DNA of 50,191 nt, taken from contig NZ_JAGRPF010000075.1 in NCBI RefSeq assembly GCF_020439865.1, positions 1 through 50,191 of the forward strand, read 5' to 3'. The position numbers and the translations under genes are program-made. Of the stretch, positions 26,780-36,298 are shown piece by piece; the first letter of the stretch is position 1, and each line of letters begins with the position of its first letter. A model generated the notes under the pieces. It did not search any database. It had not been told where the DNA came from and saw only the letters and a program-made list of their open reading frames with translations. The DNA is from Prosthecobacter sp. (GTDB lineage: Bacteria > Verrucomicrobiota > Verrucomicrobiia > Verrucomicrobiales > Verrucomicrobiaceae).

Positions 26780-29314
26780 TTACTTCTTCTTCCCGAGATT
26801 CTTCAGTTCCGTCTCCGTCCACATCGCCGGGTGGTCTTTGCTGGCCTCGCGGATGGCGGTGACGTCTTTGACTTCGACCGCACTGGCGGTGTGTTCCCAC
26901 TCGCGGCGGATGTAGGTGAGCACGCCGGCGACATCTTCATCGGTGAGCTGCGGCAGCGGCGGCATGGCGAGGTTGAAGCTGCGACCGCTGACCTTCAAGG
27001 GGCCGGCAAGGCCGTTCAACACGATGCGGGCGGCGATCTCCGGTTTGCCGAGCACCCACTCGCTGTCCACGAGCGGCGGGGCGAGGCCATCGAGTCCAAA
27101 GCCGTGCGGCTGATGGCAGGCGGTGCAGAGCGTGTGGTAGATCGTCTTGCCTTTCTCAAAGAGCGCGGTCTGCGCCTCGGTGAGCGGCTTGATGACGGGC
27201 GGCGGCGGTGCGCCGGGTTTGCCGGGCCAGGCGAGACGCGCGGCGACGGCGGTGAAGAGCTTTGCGCTAGCCTTGTCGGTCATCGCGCCTTTGAGCGTCT
27301 TCAAGGAGGCCGGCTCAGCATCGAGCCAGAGCAGCTTGGCGGGCGCTTTCGATTTTGAATCGCCACTGGTGGAGAGGCCCTTGATGACAGCGACCTGAAA
27401 CGGGCCACCCTGCGGCTGCGCGGCGGCGAGTTCGAGCATTTCTTCAAACGGTCCCGCTTTGTTCGCCGCGGCGAGCAAGGCGCCGAGTGATTCGATCACC
27501 GGCATGATCTGCACGCCGTTGTCCTTCGTGAGTTGTTCCGCGAGCAGCTTGGCAAACGCAGCCTCGCGTCCGCGCAAACCGGTGAGCGCTCCTTCGCGCA
27601 CAAGGGCGGTCTTGCCGTTGCTCGCGAGCAATTTGGCCGCGGCAGCATCCGCGTCGGGGAGATTGAACGCGGTGAGCTTGATGGCGAGGTTGGCGAGCAC
27701 GAGCGCGTCCTTTTCTCCAGTCATCGCGATCAAATCCGGCGCGAGGTCGCGCGAAGCGATGCGCACGGCGGCGGCGCGAACCTGCGCGTTTTTGTCGGCC
27801 AGAGCGCCTTTCACAACATCTGGTGTCGCGGCAGCGAGGCCGTCGAGCGTCCACAACGCATGCAGGCGTGCGAGCGCGTTTTCGTTTTGCAGCATCTCCT
27901 TCAGCGCTGGAATCGCGGTGGCATCGCTGGACTCGACGATGAGACGCTGCGCGGTGTCGCGCACCCAGCCGTTGGCGTGCGTGAGCAGCTTCACATCCTT
28001 CGCGACCTTCACAGGCTGCGGGTGCTCCTTCGTGTCCGGCACGATGCGCCAGATGCGGCCCTGATTGAAGGGCGCCTCCAGTTTGCGCGCCTCGATGTTC
28101 GCGATGAGGTAATGCGTGAGGAAACTGGTGTGCTGGATGATGCCGCGATACATGTCCACGAGGTAAAGCGCGCCGTCAGGACCATCATAGGCGTTCACAG
28201 GGCGGAAGCGCTCGTCGGTGGAGGTGAGGAACTCGGCGCCCTTGAGCACGTTCGTCGCCTTCACGATGCCGCCGCGTTCGCTCATGGTGAAACGCTTCAC
28301 CAGATTCGCCGCAGGTTCGGGCACGAAGGCGTTGCCGCGATACGCCGCAGGAAAAGCGTCGCCACGATAAATGAGCGCGCCGCAGGTGGCGGTCGGTTTC
28401 GTCAGACGGCCGTCGGAGCTGAGCGACTTCGCATCGTAACCTCGATTCACGCCCGGCGTGGGATGCGACGCGTAGAGTGTCTGATCGGCGGCGAGCTTCG
28501 CGTTGATGCTCGATGCGTTGCGCAGCAGTGGGTTTTTCGTGAAGGCCTCCGTGGGCAGCAGATCAGCGCGTAGCATGTCGGAGTTGTAGTTGAAGTAGAG
28601 CCTGCCGTAGTTGTCCTGGCACAGTCCCCACTGACCGCGGCCCAGGCCGCTGTCCTTCTGCCACACGCCGCCGCGCAGCTTGAAACGCGTGCCGTGGCCC
28701 GCGCACCAGATCGCGTTGTCGATCGCCCACACGGGCGAATTCGCCATATGCTCCGGCTGTCCGCCGAACGTGCCGAAGTCGCTCGCGACAATGTCCTTCA
28801 CATCCGCCACGCCATCGCCGTCCGTGTCCTTGCAGAAGAACAGATTCGGCGGCACGGCGATCAACGCCCCACCGTTCACCGCCATCACCGCACGCGGCAT
28901 GACGACCTTGTCGAGAAACGCCGTCGCCTTGTCCATGCGACCGTCACCATCGGTGTCTTCGAGCAGCGAAACACGTCCCGTCGGCTCCTTTTCGCCGCCG
29001 CCTTCGAGATCGTGCATGTAGCCGCGCATCTCGCAGACGTAGAGGCGGCCCTGGTCGTCAAAGCTCATCGCAATCGGCGATTCGATCATCGGCTCGCAGG
29101 CGACGAGTTCGACGCGGAACCCCTTTTCGACTTTGAAGGTCTTCAGTTCCTCCTCCGGGCTCAGCGGCGTCGGCGGTGGCAGTTTGAACTTCAGTTCGAC
29201 CTTTTCCGGGCCGGCGTTTTTCGAGTGAACGGCGAATGCGATCGGCGGGAGGGATGAAACCAGAACGAACAGCGACGAACGCAGAACGAGGGAGCGGATC
29301 CTGGAGGGGGACAT
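26780..29314 (-). CDS. PVC-type membrane-bound dehydrogenase-domain protein with HEAT repeats and C-terminal cytochrome c
   Basis: An 844-residue exported protein. The leader is LRSSLFVLVSSLPPIAFA. Residues about 50-420 form a propeller-like domain opening EEELKTFKVEKGFRVELVACEPM and containing GRLYVCEMRGYMHD and LLEDTDGDGRMD, which matches the Pirellula/Verrucomicrobium 'putative membrane-bound dehydrogenase' domain. Residues about 430-690 are HEAT-like helices (PALKEMLQNENALARLHALW, ALADKNAQVRAAAVRIA). A c-type haem site CTACH lies at 730-734, and the distal Met is probably in the NLAMPPLP segment. It is predicted to be a periplasmic redox enzyme, perhaps acting on a sugar or alcohol; the substrate is unknown. 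It lies 112 bp downstream of the PmoA-like gene and may end the long minus-strand transcript. Confidence 0.92.
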   Translation of the reverse strand: MSPSRIRSLVLRSSLFVLVSSLPPIAFAVHSKNAGPEKVELKFKLPPPTPLSPEEELKTFKVEKGFRVELVACEPMIESPIAMSFDDQGRLYVCEMRGYMHDLEGGGEKEPTGRVSLLEDTDGDGRMDKATAFLDKVVMPRAVMAVNGGALIAVPPNLFFCKDTDGDGVADVKDIVASDFGTFGGQPEHMANSPVWAIDNAIWCAGHGTRFKLRGGVWQKDSGLGRGQWGLCQDNYGRLYFNYNSDMLRADLLPTEAFTKNPLLRNASSINAKLAADQTLYASHPTPGVNRGYDAKSLSSDGRLTKPTATCGALIYRGDAFPAAYRGNAFVPEPAANLVKRFTMSERGGIVKATNVLKGAEFLTSTDERFRPVNAYDGPDGALYLVDMYRGIIQHTSFLTHYLIANIEARKLEAPFNQGRIWRIVPDTKEHPQPVKVAKDVKLLTHANGWVRDTAQRLIVESSDATAIPALKEMLQNENALARLHALWTLDGLAAATPDVVKGALADKNAQVRAAAVRIASRDLAPDLIAMTGEKDALVLANLAIKLTAFNLPDADAAAAKLLASNGKTALVREGALTGLRGREAAFAKLLAEQLTKDNGVQIMPVIESLGALLAAANKAGPFEEMLELAAAQPQGGPFQVAVIKGLSTSGDSKSKAPAKLLWLDAEPASLKTLKGAMTDKASAKLFTAVAARLAWPGKPGAPPPPVIKPLTEAQTALFEKGKTIYHTLCTACHQPHGFGLDGLAPPLVDSEWVLGKPEIAARIVLNGLAGPLKVSGRSFNLAMPPLPQLTDEDVAGVLTYIRREWEHTASAVEVKDVTAIREASKDHPAMWTETELKNLGKKK

Positions 29315-29426
29315 GGAAGAACGTTTTTTGATTTGAGCGGGGTGGACTCACGAAGGCGGAATGCCGTGTGAAAAGCCGGATTCCTCAATGGCTAATGTTG
29401 GTGCTACGAGCTTGGTTGCGCATGCG

Positions 29427-30377
29427 TCATTTTTCCTTATTCACCTTCGGCTTGGCGGCCTTCCGTTCGGAATCTTTGATCGTCAGCGGCGGCACGGGAT
29501 CGTTTTTGCCCGCGAAGGCATTCCACGCGTTTTGCAGCGTGGCGGCGTCGCGGACTTCGCCTTCGGCGACGAGCCACAGGTAGCGCAGCTTGAAGGGCGA
29601 ATCGGCGGTGGCCTTACCTTTCGGAAACATGCCGAAGCGGCCGTAGTCGCGGTAGGCGGAGGTGGCGGTGTCCTTCGGATTGTCGGGGTGATTGAGAATG
29701 ATGACGGTGAAGGTCTTGCCCTCCACCGTGAAGATCTCCGCGGCCCACGGCAGATCCTTCACTTTGTGCGCGTCGATGTTTTCGCCGGGGAAAATGTAGG
29801 TCGTCGTTTTCGTGTCCACGAGCTCGGAAGGACGGAATTGCGCGCCCGCGTGCTCGGGGTCGCCATTCATGTCGGCTTCACCGCTTACGGTTTTGATCGC
29901 GCTGTTCATCTCGATGCCGAGGTAGAAGGGCTTGGCTGGTGTGGTGAAGCTGAAACGGCGCTCCTCAGTGAGAAACGGCTCCGCCGTGTCGCCCTGCCAG
30001 TCGATGTTCGCCGTGAACGCGTTGTCACCGGGTGTGACTTTCGTCACGACCTGGTCGCCGCCCTTCATGTGCCAGCGGTCATACGATTTGCCATTGTAGG
30101 CGATCTTGCTGAAGCCAAGGAAGATGCCGCGATGATGCGTGAACTGAAATCCCGGGCCTTTCGTGAGCCGCGTGGCGCCATCCGCGCTGAAGACATGCAG
30201 ATACGGCTTGTAGGTGTCGTGATGTCGCTCCGGCGTGCTCGTGTCGTTCGCGATCATGAACTTCGCCACGACCTTTCCGTCATTCGCGAGATCGACATGG
30301 TCTTTTTCAGCGACGGTGATGTCGAAGGCGCGAGCGTGAAGGCTCAGGGCGAGGAGAATGAGGAGGGTGTTTTTCAT
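29427..30377 (-). CDS. PmoA-like (DUF6807) exported protein
   Basis: A 316-residue protein with a signal peptide ending HARAF. Landmarks are PYLHVFSADGATRL, FTHHRGIFLGF, DRWHMKGGD, a Trp/Gly-rich middle, and late segments IFTVEGKTFTVIILNHPDNP and YGRFGMFP. These fit the PF14100 'PmoA' family found across Planctomycetes and Verrucomicrobia. The family name refers to a methane monooxygenase subunit, but this protein is soluble and exported with no membrane helices, so no link to methane oxidation is implied. A galactose-mutarotase-like beta-sandwich acting on sugars is more plausible. The start codon overlaps the stop of the DUF1501 gene as ATGA (30374-30377). The C-terminus is lysine-rich. Confidence 0.87.
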   Translation of the reverse strand: MKNTLLILLALSLHARAFDITVAEKDHVDLANDGKVVAKFMIANDTSTPERHHDTYKPYLHVFSADGATRLTKGPGFQFTHHRGIFLGFSKIAYNGKSYDRWHMKGGDQVVTKVTPGDNAFTANIDWQGDTAEPFLTEERRFSFTTPAKPFYLGIEMNSAIKTVSGEADMNGDPEHAGAQFRPSELVDTKTTTYIFPGENIDAHKVKDLPWAAEIFTVEGKTFTVIILNHPDNPKDTATSAYRDYGRFGMFPKGKATADSPFKLRYLWLVAEGEVRDAATLQNAWNAFAGKNDPVPPLTIKDSERKAAKPKVNKEK

Positions 30378-31795
30378 GCGAGGATTTTCTTGATGACCTT
30401 GGCTCCTTCAACGCCGGAGAGGCGCGCGTCCAGTCCTTGAAATTTGAAACTGAAGGCATCGTGATTGATGCCGAGCTGGTGGAGCATGGTGGCGTGGAGA
30501 TCGTGGACGGTGGTGATGTTTTCCTGCGCGGCGTAGCCGAGGTCGTCGGTGCTTCCGAAGGTGACGCCGCGCTGGATACCCGCACCGGCGAGCCACATGG
30601 ACATGGCCTTGTTGTGATGGTCGCGGCCGACGGGACCTTTGTTGCCCTGCGCCATCGGCGTGCGGCCGAATTCGCCGCTGAAAACGATGAGCGTGTCATC
30701 CAGCATGCCGCGGCGTTTGAGATCGGTGATGAGCGCCATGCAGGCGCGATCGACCTCACCGGCCCGCAGCGGCAGTTCTTCGCGCAGCAGGCTGTGGTGG
30801 TCCCAGTCGCGATGATAGAGCTGGATGAAGCGCGTGCCGCGTTCGGCGAGACGACGCGCGAGCAGGCAGTTTGATGCGAAGGAGCCGTCGCCGGGCGTGC
30901 AGCCGTAGAGTTCGAGCGTTTTGGCACCTTCACCGCGAATGTCCACCAGCTCCGGCACGCTGGCCTGCATCTGGAAGGCCATCTCATACTGCGCGATGCG
31001 CGTGGCGATCTCCGGATCATCGCAAATCGCGGCGTGCTGTTTGTTCAGCGCATTGATCGCGGCGACGTCCGCGCCTTGCTGCTCACGTGTGACGCCGTTC
31101 GGGCTCGTGAGATACAAAACGGGATCGCCTTGCGAGCGAAGCTGCACGCCTTGGAACTTGGAGGGCAGAAAGCCGCTGCTCCACTGTCGTGCAGCGATGG
31201 GCTGCGGATTGCGGCCCTTGCCGGTGGACATCATCACGACAAAGCCGGGCAGATCGTCCGCCTCGCTGCCGAGACCATAGGTGATCCATGAGCCCATGCT
31301 CGGCCGACCGGCGATCTGCGAGCCGGTGTTCATGAACATGTGCGCCGGATCGTGATTGATCGCGTCCGTGGTCATCGAGCGCACGAGGCAGATGTCGTCC
31401 GCGACGCTGCCGATGTGCGGCAGCAACTCGGAGAGCTCCATCTGGCATTCGCCATACTTCTGAAAGCGAAACATCGGCCCTTTGCAGACCAGCTTCTGCC
31501 CTTGGAGCTGCGCGAGCTGCTGCCCCTTCGTGAACGACTCCGGCATCGGCCTGCCGTCCATCTCGGCGAGCTTCGGTTTGTGATCGAAAAGCTCCAACTG
31601 CGACGGTCCGCCTGCCATCGTGAGCCAGATGACGCGCTTCGCCTTCTGCGGGAACGGCAGTTTCCCCAACGTGCCGCGGATGGCGGCAGCGCGGAGCAGT
31701 TCCGGATTCATCAACGACGCCAGCGCCACGGCGCCGAGACCTTGCGTGGTCCGGCCGAGGAAGGCGCGACGTGTCTGTGATGAAATCGAGTTCAT
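30374..31795 (-). CDS. DUF1501 exported protein, copy B
   Basis: A 473-residue protein with a twin-arginine leader (TRRAFLGRTTQGLGAVALASL). It carries IWLTMAGGPSQLELFDHKP, CLVRSMTTDAINHDPAHMF, QLYHRDWDHHS, FSGEFGRTPMAQ and a terminal GLDARLSGVEGAKVIKKIL. It is the close paralogue of the gene at 8680-10080: whole segments are identical, and length differs by seven residues. It follows the PSCyt1-DUF1549-DUF1553 gene by 3 nt, the usual family pairing, so the two products probably act together outside the cytoplasm. Biochemical function is unknown. The PmoA-like gene starts within its stop codon. Confidence 0.93.
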   Translation of the reverse strand: MNSISSQTRRAFLGRTTQGLGAVALASLMNPELLRAAAIRGTLGKLPFPQKAKRVIWLTMAGGPSQLELFDHKPKLAEMDGRPMPESFTKGQQLAQLQGQKLVCKGPMFRFQKYGECQMELSELLPHIGSVADDICLVRSMTTDAINHDPAHMFMNTGSQIAGRPSMGSWITYGLGSEADDLPGFVVMMSTGKGRNPQPIAARQWSSGFLPSKFQGVQLRSQGDPVLYLTSPNGVTREQQGADVAAINALNKQHAAICDDPEIATRIAQYEMAFQMQASVPELVDIRGEGAKTLELYGCTPGDGSFASNCLLARRLAERGTRFIQLYHRDWDHHSLLREELPLRAGEVDRACMALITDLKRRGMLDDTLIVFSGEFGRTPMAQGNKGPVGRDHHNKAMSMWLAGAGIQRGVTFGSTDDLGYAAQENITTVHDLHATMLHQLGINHDAFSFKFQGLDARLSGVEGAKVIKKILA

Positions 31796-31798
31796 GAT

Positions 31799-34700
31799 TT
31801 ACGAACGCGTGATCGTTTCGTGAAGATTGATCAGCACACGCGCGACATGCGTCCACGCGGCGAGGTCGGTCTTGTTCAATCCGGCGGCAACAGGCGCGGC
31901 GCCGGTTTTGAGCAGGGCTTCGGCGGCGGCGCTGTCTTTTTGATAATCGGCGAGCTGCTTGTTGAACAAGGCGGACAGCGTTTTCATTTCGTCGGCGCTT
32001 GGTTGGCGCTGCAGGACCTGCTGCATGGCCCAGGTGATGCGTGCTGGCGTGTCGCCGTTGCATTCGGAGAGAATGCGCGCGGCGAGGGAGCGGGCGGCTT
32101 CGACGTAAGTCGGATCGTTGAGCAGCACGAGCGCCTGCTGCGGAATGTTGGAGCGATTGCGCTCGGCGACGCACTCTTCGCGGCTCGGCGCGTCGAAGGC
32201 AACGAGGCTGGGATGCGTGAAGGTGCGCTGCCACCAGGTGTAGAGGCCGCGGCGATACAGGCCTTCGCCGGTGTCATTCTGCCATTCGCGGGTGGGGAAG
32301 TTCAAGTTTTCCCAGTATTTCTCCGGCTGATACGGCTTCACGCTCGGACCGCCGATCTTCGGCACGAGCAGGCCGGAGATCGCGAGCGCGTTGTCGCGTA
32401 CGAGTTCCGCGTCGAGTCGGAAGGCGCTCTGGCGCGCGCATTCACGATTGTAGGGATCCGCGGCGGTGAGTTCCTTCGTGGAGGTGGACACCTGCTTGTA
32501 GGTGTCGCTGTTCACGATGATGCGCACCATGTGCTGGAAGTCCCAGCCGCTGTCCATGAACTCGCAGGCGAGCCAGTCGAGCAGCGCGGGATTCACCGGC
32601 GGTTCGCCCTGCGCGCCGAGATCGTCGAGCACCTTGCTCAAACCGGTGCCGAAGAACTGCTTCCACAGGCGGTTCATCACCGTGCGGGCGGTGAGCGGGT
32701 TGTCTTTGGAGACAAGCCACTGTGCGAGGTCGAGGCGCGTGAGATCGCGGCCTTCGATCTTCGGCTTCGGCAGATAACCGGGCAGCGCGGCCTTCACGAC
32801 TTCGCCCGTCTCGTTCATCCAATCACCGCGCGGCAGGATGCGAACGGTGCGCTTGTTGGTGTCGCTGATGGAGACGATGCACTTCGGCGCAGCGGCTTCG
32901 AAATCGGCCTTCTCCTTCTCGGTGGTGGCGATCTTCGTGCGGAGGTCGCTGAGCTCGGGCGCGATCTGCTTGTAGGCATCGACGAGTTTCTGCTTCTGCG
33001 GTGCGTTGCGCTTGTCCGCGGGCGCTTTGAGGATGTCGGCGATCTCTTTCGCCGGAAGCGAAGTGCCTGGTGCGCGGACGGGCTTCGGCGCGGTGGTGGC
33101 GCTCAGGCGGAGGTTCGCAATCTCATGATTCTCACCCCATCCGAACGTGAGCGTGAAGGTGACGGTCGCATCGGCATCGGCGAGCGGTTCGGCGAGTTCA
33201 AGGTAGAGCGCCTGATCCGCACCCGTGCCGCCGAGCACACCCCAGCCATTGTTCTTTTGGTCAGCGACACCGTCGATGACGTTCTTCACCGGGAAGTTCG
33301 GCTGCTCAAACGTGGCGCTGGCATTCGCGATGGCGAGTTTCTCCTGCTGCTTTTTGCGTCCAACGCTCAAAGCGACTTCGCTGAGCACGAAGTTGCCATT
33401 CGCAGCGAGGCCGATGCCGGGTGATTTTTCCTTCAGGGCTTCGATGCGCACGCCGGTCGCGCCTTTCGGCAGCTTCGCGGTGATCGTGTAGGTCTCGGTG
33501 CCGTCGTTTTGTTTCCGCTCGTTGCGCTTTGCATCGATGGCGCCGCGCACGACGCCGTCCTTGTCGGTCTTGATGGTAATGTTCTTTTTCGCCGACGCGG
33601 CGGTGAGCGGTTTGACCGGCTGCCAGGAGCCGCTGGTGGTGACGGCGTCGAGCGCCTTCTTTTCCCACTCGGCCTGCGCGGCGGCGAGGTCGGGGCGCGG
33701 TTTGGCGAACTCCTTTTGCAAATCCGCGAGACGCTTCGCGATGTCCGCCTGTTTCTTCTCGCCTGCGGCATCGAGCACCATCATGCCCGGTTCACGTCGG
33801 CCGAGGATCGGCTCTTTGATGTCGGCGAAGAACGCGCCCATCGAATAGAAGTCGCGCTGCGTCCACGGATCGAATTTGTGATCGTGGCACTGACCGCAGC
33901 CGGTGGTCTGGCCCATCCACGCATTGCCGACGGCACGGACGCGGTCGGTGAGCATGCGCTGCTCATAGTCCTTCGCCTGTGCGCCGCCTTCCTCGGTGGT
34001 GAGCAGCAGGCGGTTGAAGGCGGAACCGACACGCGTCTCCGGATTCGCATCCGGCATCAAATCACCGGCGATCTGCTCGATGGTGAAGCGGTCGAAGCGC
34101 TTGTTCGCATTGAACGACTTGATGACGTAGTCGCGGTAGGGCCAAACGTTGTGCGGATTGTCGCTGTGATAGCCGATTGTGTCCGCGAAGCGCACCACGT
34201 CGAGCCAGCCGATGGCCATGCGCTCGCCGTAGTGCGGGTTTTTGAAGAGGGTGGAGACGAGTTCGTCGTATTTTTTGTCGGACAGGTCGGACCATTTGGC
34301 CACTTCCGAAGGCGATGGAGGCAGGCCGATCAGATCAAAGTAGAGGCGACGGATCAAGGTGCGCGCATCCGCCCTCGGCGAGGGCTTGAGGCCGATCTCG
34401 GCCAGACGCTGCTGAACCAACACGTCCACGCCGTTTTTTCCGGCAGGGATGGCGGCTTTGACGGGCTTCTCATACGCCCAGTGCTGCTGATACGCCGCGC
34501 CTTGCTCGATCCACTTTTTGAGAATGTCCTTCTGCCGCTGCGTCAGCTTCTTGTTCGAATCCGGCGGCGGCATGAGATCATCTTCATCATTGGTCAGGAT
34601 GCGGGAGACGAGTTCGCTTTCCTTCACCTTGCCCGGCACAAAGGCCTCCGCCTTCACGGCCTCCTCGCGAATGTCTAGCCGCAGATCGGCCTCGCGATGC

Positions 34701-34843
34701 TTCGGGTCATTGCCGTGGCAGTAAAAGCAGTTGTCGCTCAGGATCGGCCGCACATCGCGATTGAACTCAATCTTGGCCGGAACGGGTGGTTCGGCGGCGG
34801 CGCCAATCGTGGCGAGAGCGGTGAGAAAGAGTGATTTGGTCAT
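31799..34843 (-). CDS. PSCyt1-DUF1549-DUF1553 protein with central jelly-roll insert
   Basis: A 1,014-residue exported protein. The signal peptide is about 1-17 (MTKSLFLTALATIGAAAE). The PSCyt1 cytochrome c-like domain has haem site CFYCH at 39-43 and a MPPPDS loop. DUF1549 covers about 140-360 (LIRRLYFDLIGLPPSP, GWLDVVRFADTIGYHSD, TGCGQCHDHKFDP). Residues about 395-581 are a carbohydrate-binding-like jelly-roll (VLSEVALSVG, FPVKNVIDGVADQ) absent from the paralogue at 36299-38722. DUF1553 runs to the end (LAQWLVSKDNPLTARTVMNRLWKQ as one continuous landmark, then WEFMDSGW-like and NIPQQALVLLNDP segments). I start at 34843; a longer frame to 34894 adds a poor leader. The gene precedes DUF1501 copy B by 3 nt. 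Its role is unknown; haem attachment implies export and redox chemistry. Confidence 0.92.
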   Translation of the reverse strand: MTKSLFLTALATIGAAAEPPVPAKIEFNRDVRPILSDNCFYCHGNDPKHREADLRLDIREEAVKAEAFVPGKVKESELVSRILTNDEDDLMPPPDSNKKLTQRQKDILKKWIEQGAAYQQHWAYEKPVKAAIPAGKNGVDVLVQQRLAEIGLKPSPRADARTLIRRLYFDLIGLPPSPSEVAKWSDLSDKKYDELVSTLFKNPHYGERMAIGWLDVVRFADTIGYHSDNPHNVWPYRDYVIKSFNANKRFDRFTIEQIAGDLMPDANPETRVGSAFNRLLLTTEEGGAQAKDYEQRMLTDRVRAVGNAWMGQTTGCGQCHDHKFDPWTQRDFYSMGAFFADIKEPILGRREPGMMVLDAAGEKKQADIAKRLADLQKEFAKPRPDLAAAQAEWEKKALDAVTTSGSWQPVKPLTAASAKKNITIKTDKDGVVRGAIDAKRNERKQNDGTETYTITAKLPKGATGVRIEALKEKSPGIGLAANGNFVLSEVALSVGRKKQQEKLAIANASATFEQPNFPVKNVIDGVADQKNNGWGVLGGTGADQALYLELAEPLADADATVTFTLTFGWGENHEIANLRLSATTAPKPVRAPGTSLPAKEIADILKAPADKRNAPQKQKLVDAYKQIAPELSDLRTKIATTEKEKADFEAAAPKCIVSISDTNKRTVRILPRGDWMNETGEVVKAALPGYLPKPKIEGRDLTRLDLAQWLVSKDNPLTARTVMNRLWKQFFGTGLSKVLDDLGAQGEPPVNPALLDWLACEFMDSGWDFQHMVRIIVNSDTYKQVSTSTKELTAADPYNRECARQSAFRLDAELVRDNALAISGLLVPKIGGPSVKPYQPEKYWENLNFPTREWQNDTGEGLYRRGLYTWWQRTFTHPSLVAFDAPSREECVAERNRSNIPQQALVLLNDPTYVEAARSLAARILSECNGDTPARITWAMQQVLQRQPSADEMKTLSALFNKQLADYQKDSAAAEALLKTGAAPVAAGLNKTDLAAWTHVARVLINLHETITRS

Positions 34844-34942
34844 AAGAACGTATGTGCGGATAGTACGAGCGTGGCGAAGGTGATATTCGCGCATCTGAGA
34901 TGGCAGATTCGGATTCAGGCAGCAGGGAATCGCGCGAAAGCC

Positions 34943-36280
34943 TCAAGCCAGAATCTCCCTCACCACGTTTCCTTTCACGTCGGTGAGGCGGAAATCGCGT
35001 CCGCTGTAACGGTAAGTCAGCTTTTCGTGGTCGAGTCCGAGCTGGTGCAGGATCGTCGCATGCAGGTCATGAATGTGCATTCGCCCTTCGAGACCTTCGC
35101 GGCCGTAGTCATCGCTGATTCCATGGCGGATGCCAGCCTTCACACCACCGCCGGCCATCCAAATGGTGAAAGCGCGGTTGTTGTGATCGCGCCCGTTGTC
35201 GAACTGGGCAAAGGGCGTCCGGCCAAACTCGCCCGCCCAAACCACCAGCGTGTCTTTGAGCATGTCACGCTGCTTCAGGTCGTTCAGCAGCGCGGCGATG
35301 GGCTGATCCACGCTCCCTGCGCTGCGCTCCATCTCGTCCTTCAGATCCTTGTGATGATCCCAGCCGCCGACGCCAATCTCGATGAACCTCACCCCTGCTT
35401 CGGCGAACTTGCGGGCGAACAGGCACTGGCGCCCAAAGTCGTCTGTTTTGGAGTTGCCGATGCCATAGGCCTTCAAAGTCGCCTCCGACTCGGTCTTTAA
35501 GTCCATCAAACCCGGCACGGCGGTCTGCATTTTGAACGCCATCTCGTAGGAGCCGATCACGGCCTCCAGTTCGCTGTTGGCCACGTCCTGCTCCAGTCGG
35601 CGCTTGTTCATACGGCTGAGCAGATCCAGTTGCTGGCGCTGCTGCTCCGGCGAGAGATGCGCGGTGACGAGATTCGCCACGGGATCACCTTTTTCTTTCC
35701 CGCCCGCCTTCACGATCGTTGCCTGATACGAGGCCGGAAGAAACGCGCTGCCCTGATTGTTGCCACCGAAGCGATTCAGCGGATTCATCGCGATGAATCC
35801 GGGAAGGTCCTGTGTCTCCGCACCGAGGCCGTAGAGAACCCACGCGCCAATGGACGGCCGCGCCTGAAGCTGGTTGCCGGTGTGAAACATCGGCACCGCG
35901 GTCTCATGCGCTTGCGCGTCCGTGTGCATCGCGGAAAGCACACAGAGGTCGTCCGCCTGTTTCGCGAGGTGTGGGAATAGCGAGCTGATCCACTGTCCGC
36001 TCTGGCCATGCTGCTGGAATTTCCACGGGCTGCCGAGCAGCTTGCCGCCCTTGCCTGTTGCGAAGTCCTTTCCGTTATCCGCCTGGAGCTTCGGTTTGTA
36101 GTCGAAGGTGTCCAGATGCGACACGCCACCCTGCATGTAGAGAAGGATGACGCGCTTTGCCTTGGCGGCGAAATGCGGCTGCTTGGTGGCCGCCTGCGCG
36201 CTGAGCCCGGCAAACGCGAGGTAACCGAAACCGTTCGCGCTGGTGCGCAGCATGTCACGACGAGAGAAGGTGGTATTCAT
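34943..36280 (-). CDS. DUF1501 exported protein, copy C
   Basis: A 445-residue protein with a Tat-like leader (FSRRDMLRTSANGFGYLAFAGL). The DUF1501 core is clear: VILLYMQGGVSHLDTFDYKP, VLSAMHTDAQAHE, FIEIGVGGWDHHKDLKDE, VVWAGEFGRTPFAQ and a terminal DVKGNVVREIL. It differs from copies A and B throughout and belongs to a separate subgroup, in which the GGPS motif is replaced by GGVS. The gene follows the 807-residue PSCyt1-DUF1549-DUF1553 gene by 18 bp, repeating the arrangement seen at 30.4-34.8 kb. The next gene downstream starts about 100 bp away. Confidence 0.93.
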   Translation of the reverse strand: MNTTFSRRDMLRTSANGFGYLAFAGLSAQAATKQPHFAAKAKRVILLYMQGGVSHLDTFDYKPKLQADNGKDFATGKGGKLLGSPWKFQQHGQSGQWISSLFPHLAKQADDLCVLSAMHTDAQAHETAVPMFHTGNQLQARPSIGAWVLYGLGAETQDLPGFIAMNPLNRFGGNNQGSAFLPASYQATIVKAGGKEKGDPVANLVTAHLSPEQQRQQLDLLSRMNKRRLEQDVANSELEAVIGSYEMAFKMQTAVPGLMDLKTESEATLKAYGIGNSKTDDFGRQCLFARKFAEAGVRFIEIGVGGWDHHKDLKDEMERSAGSVDQPIAALLNDLKQRDMLKDTLVVWAGEFGRTPFAQFDNGRDHNNRAFTIWMAGGGVKAGIRHGISDDYGREGLEGRMHIHDLHATILHQLGLDHEKLTYRYSGRDFRLTDVKGNVVREILA

Positions 36281-36298
36281 GAACGGCGCCGGGTTGAT

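Noticed and set aside
29427..30377. Methane monooxygenase subunit suggested by the PmoA family name
   Set aside because: The protein is soluble and exported with no membrane helices or copper-site context. The name is a family label only.
31820..34678. Two long plus-strand frames over the PSCyt1-DUF1549-DUF1553 gene
   Set aside because: They are antisense shadows with no recognisable motifs.
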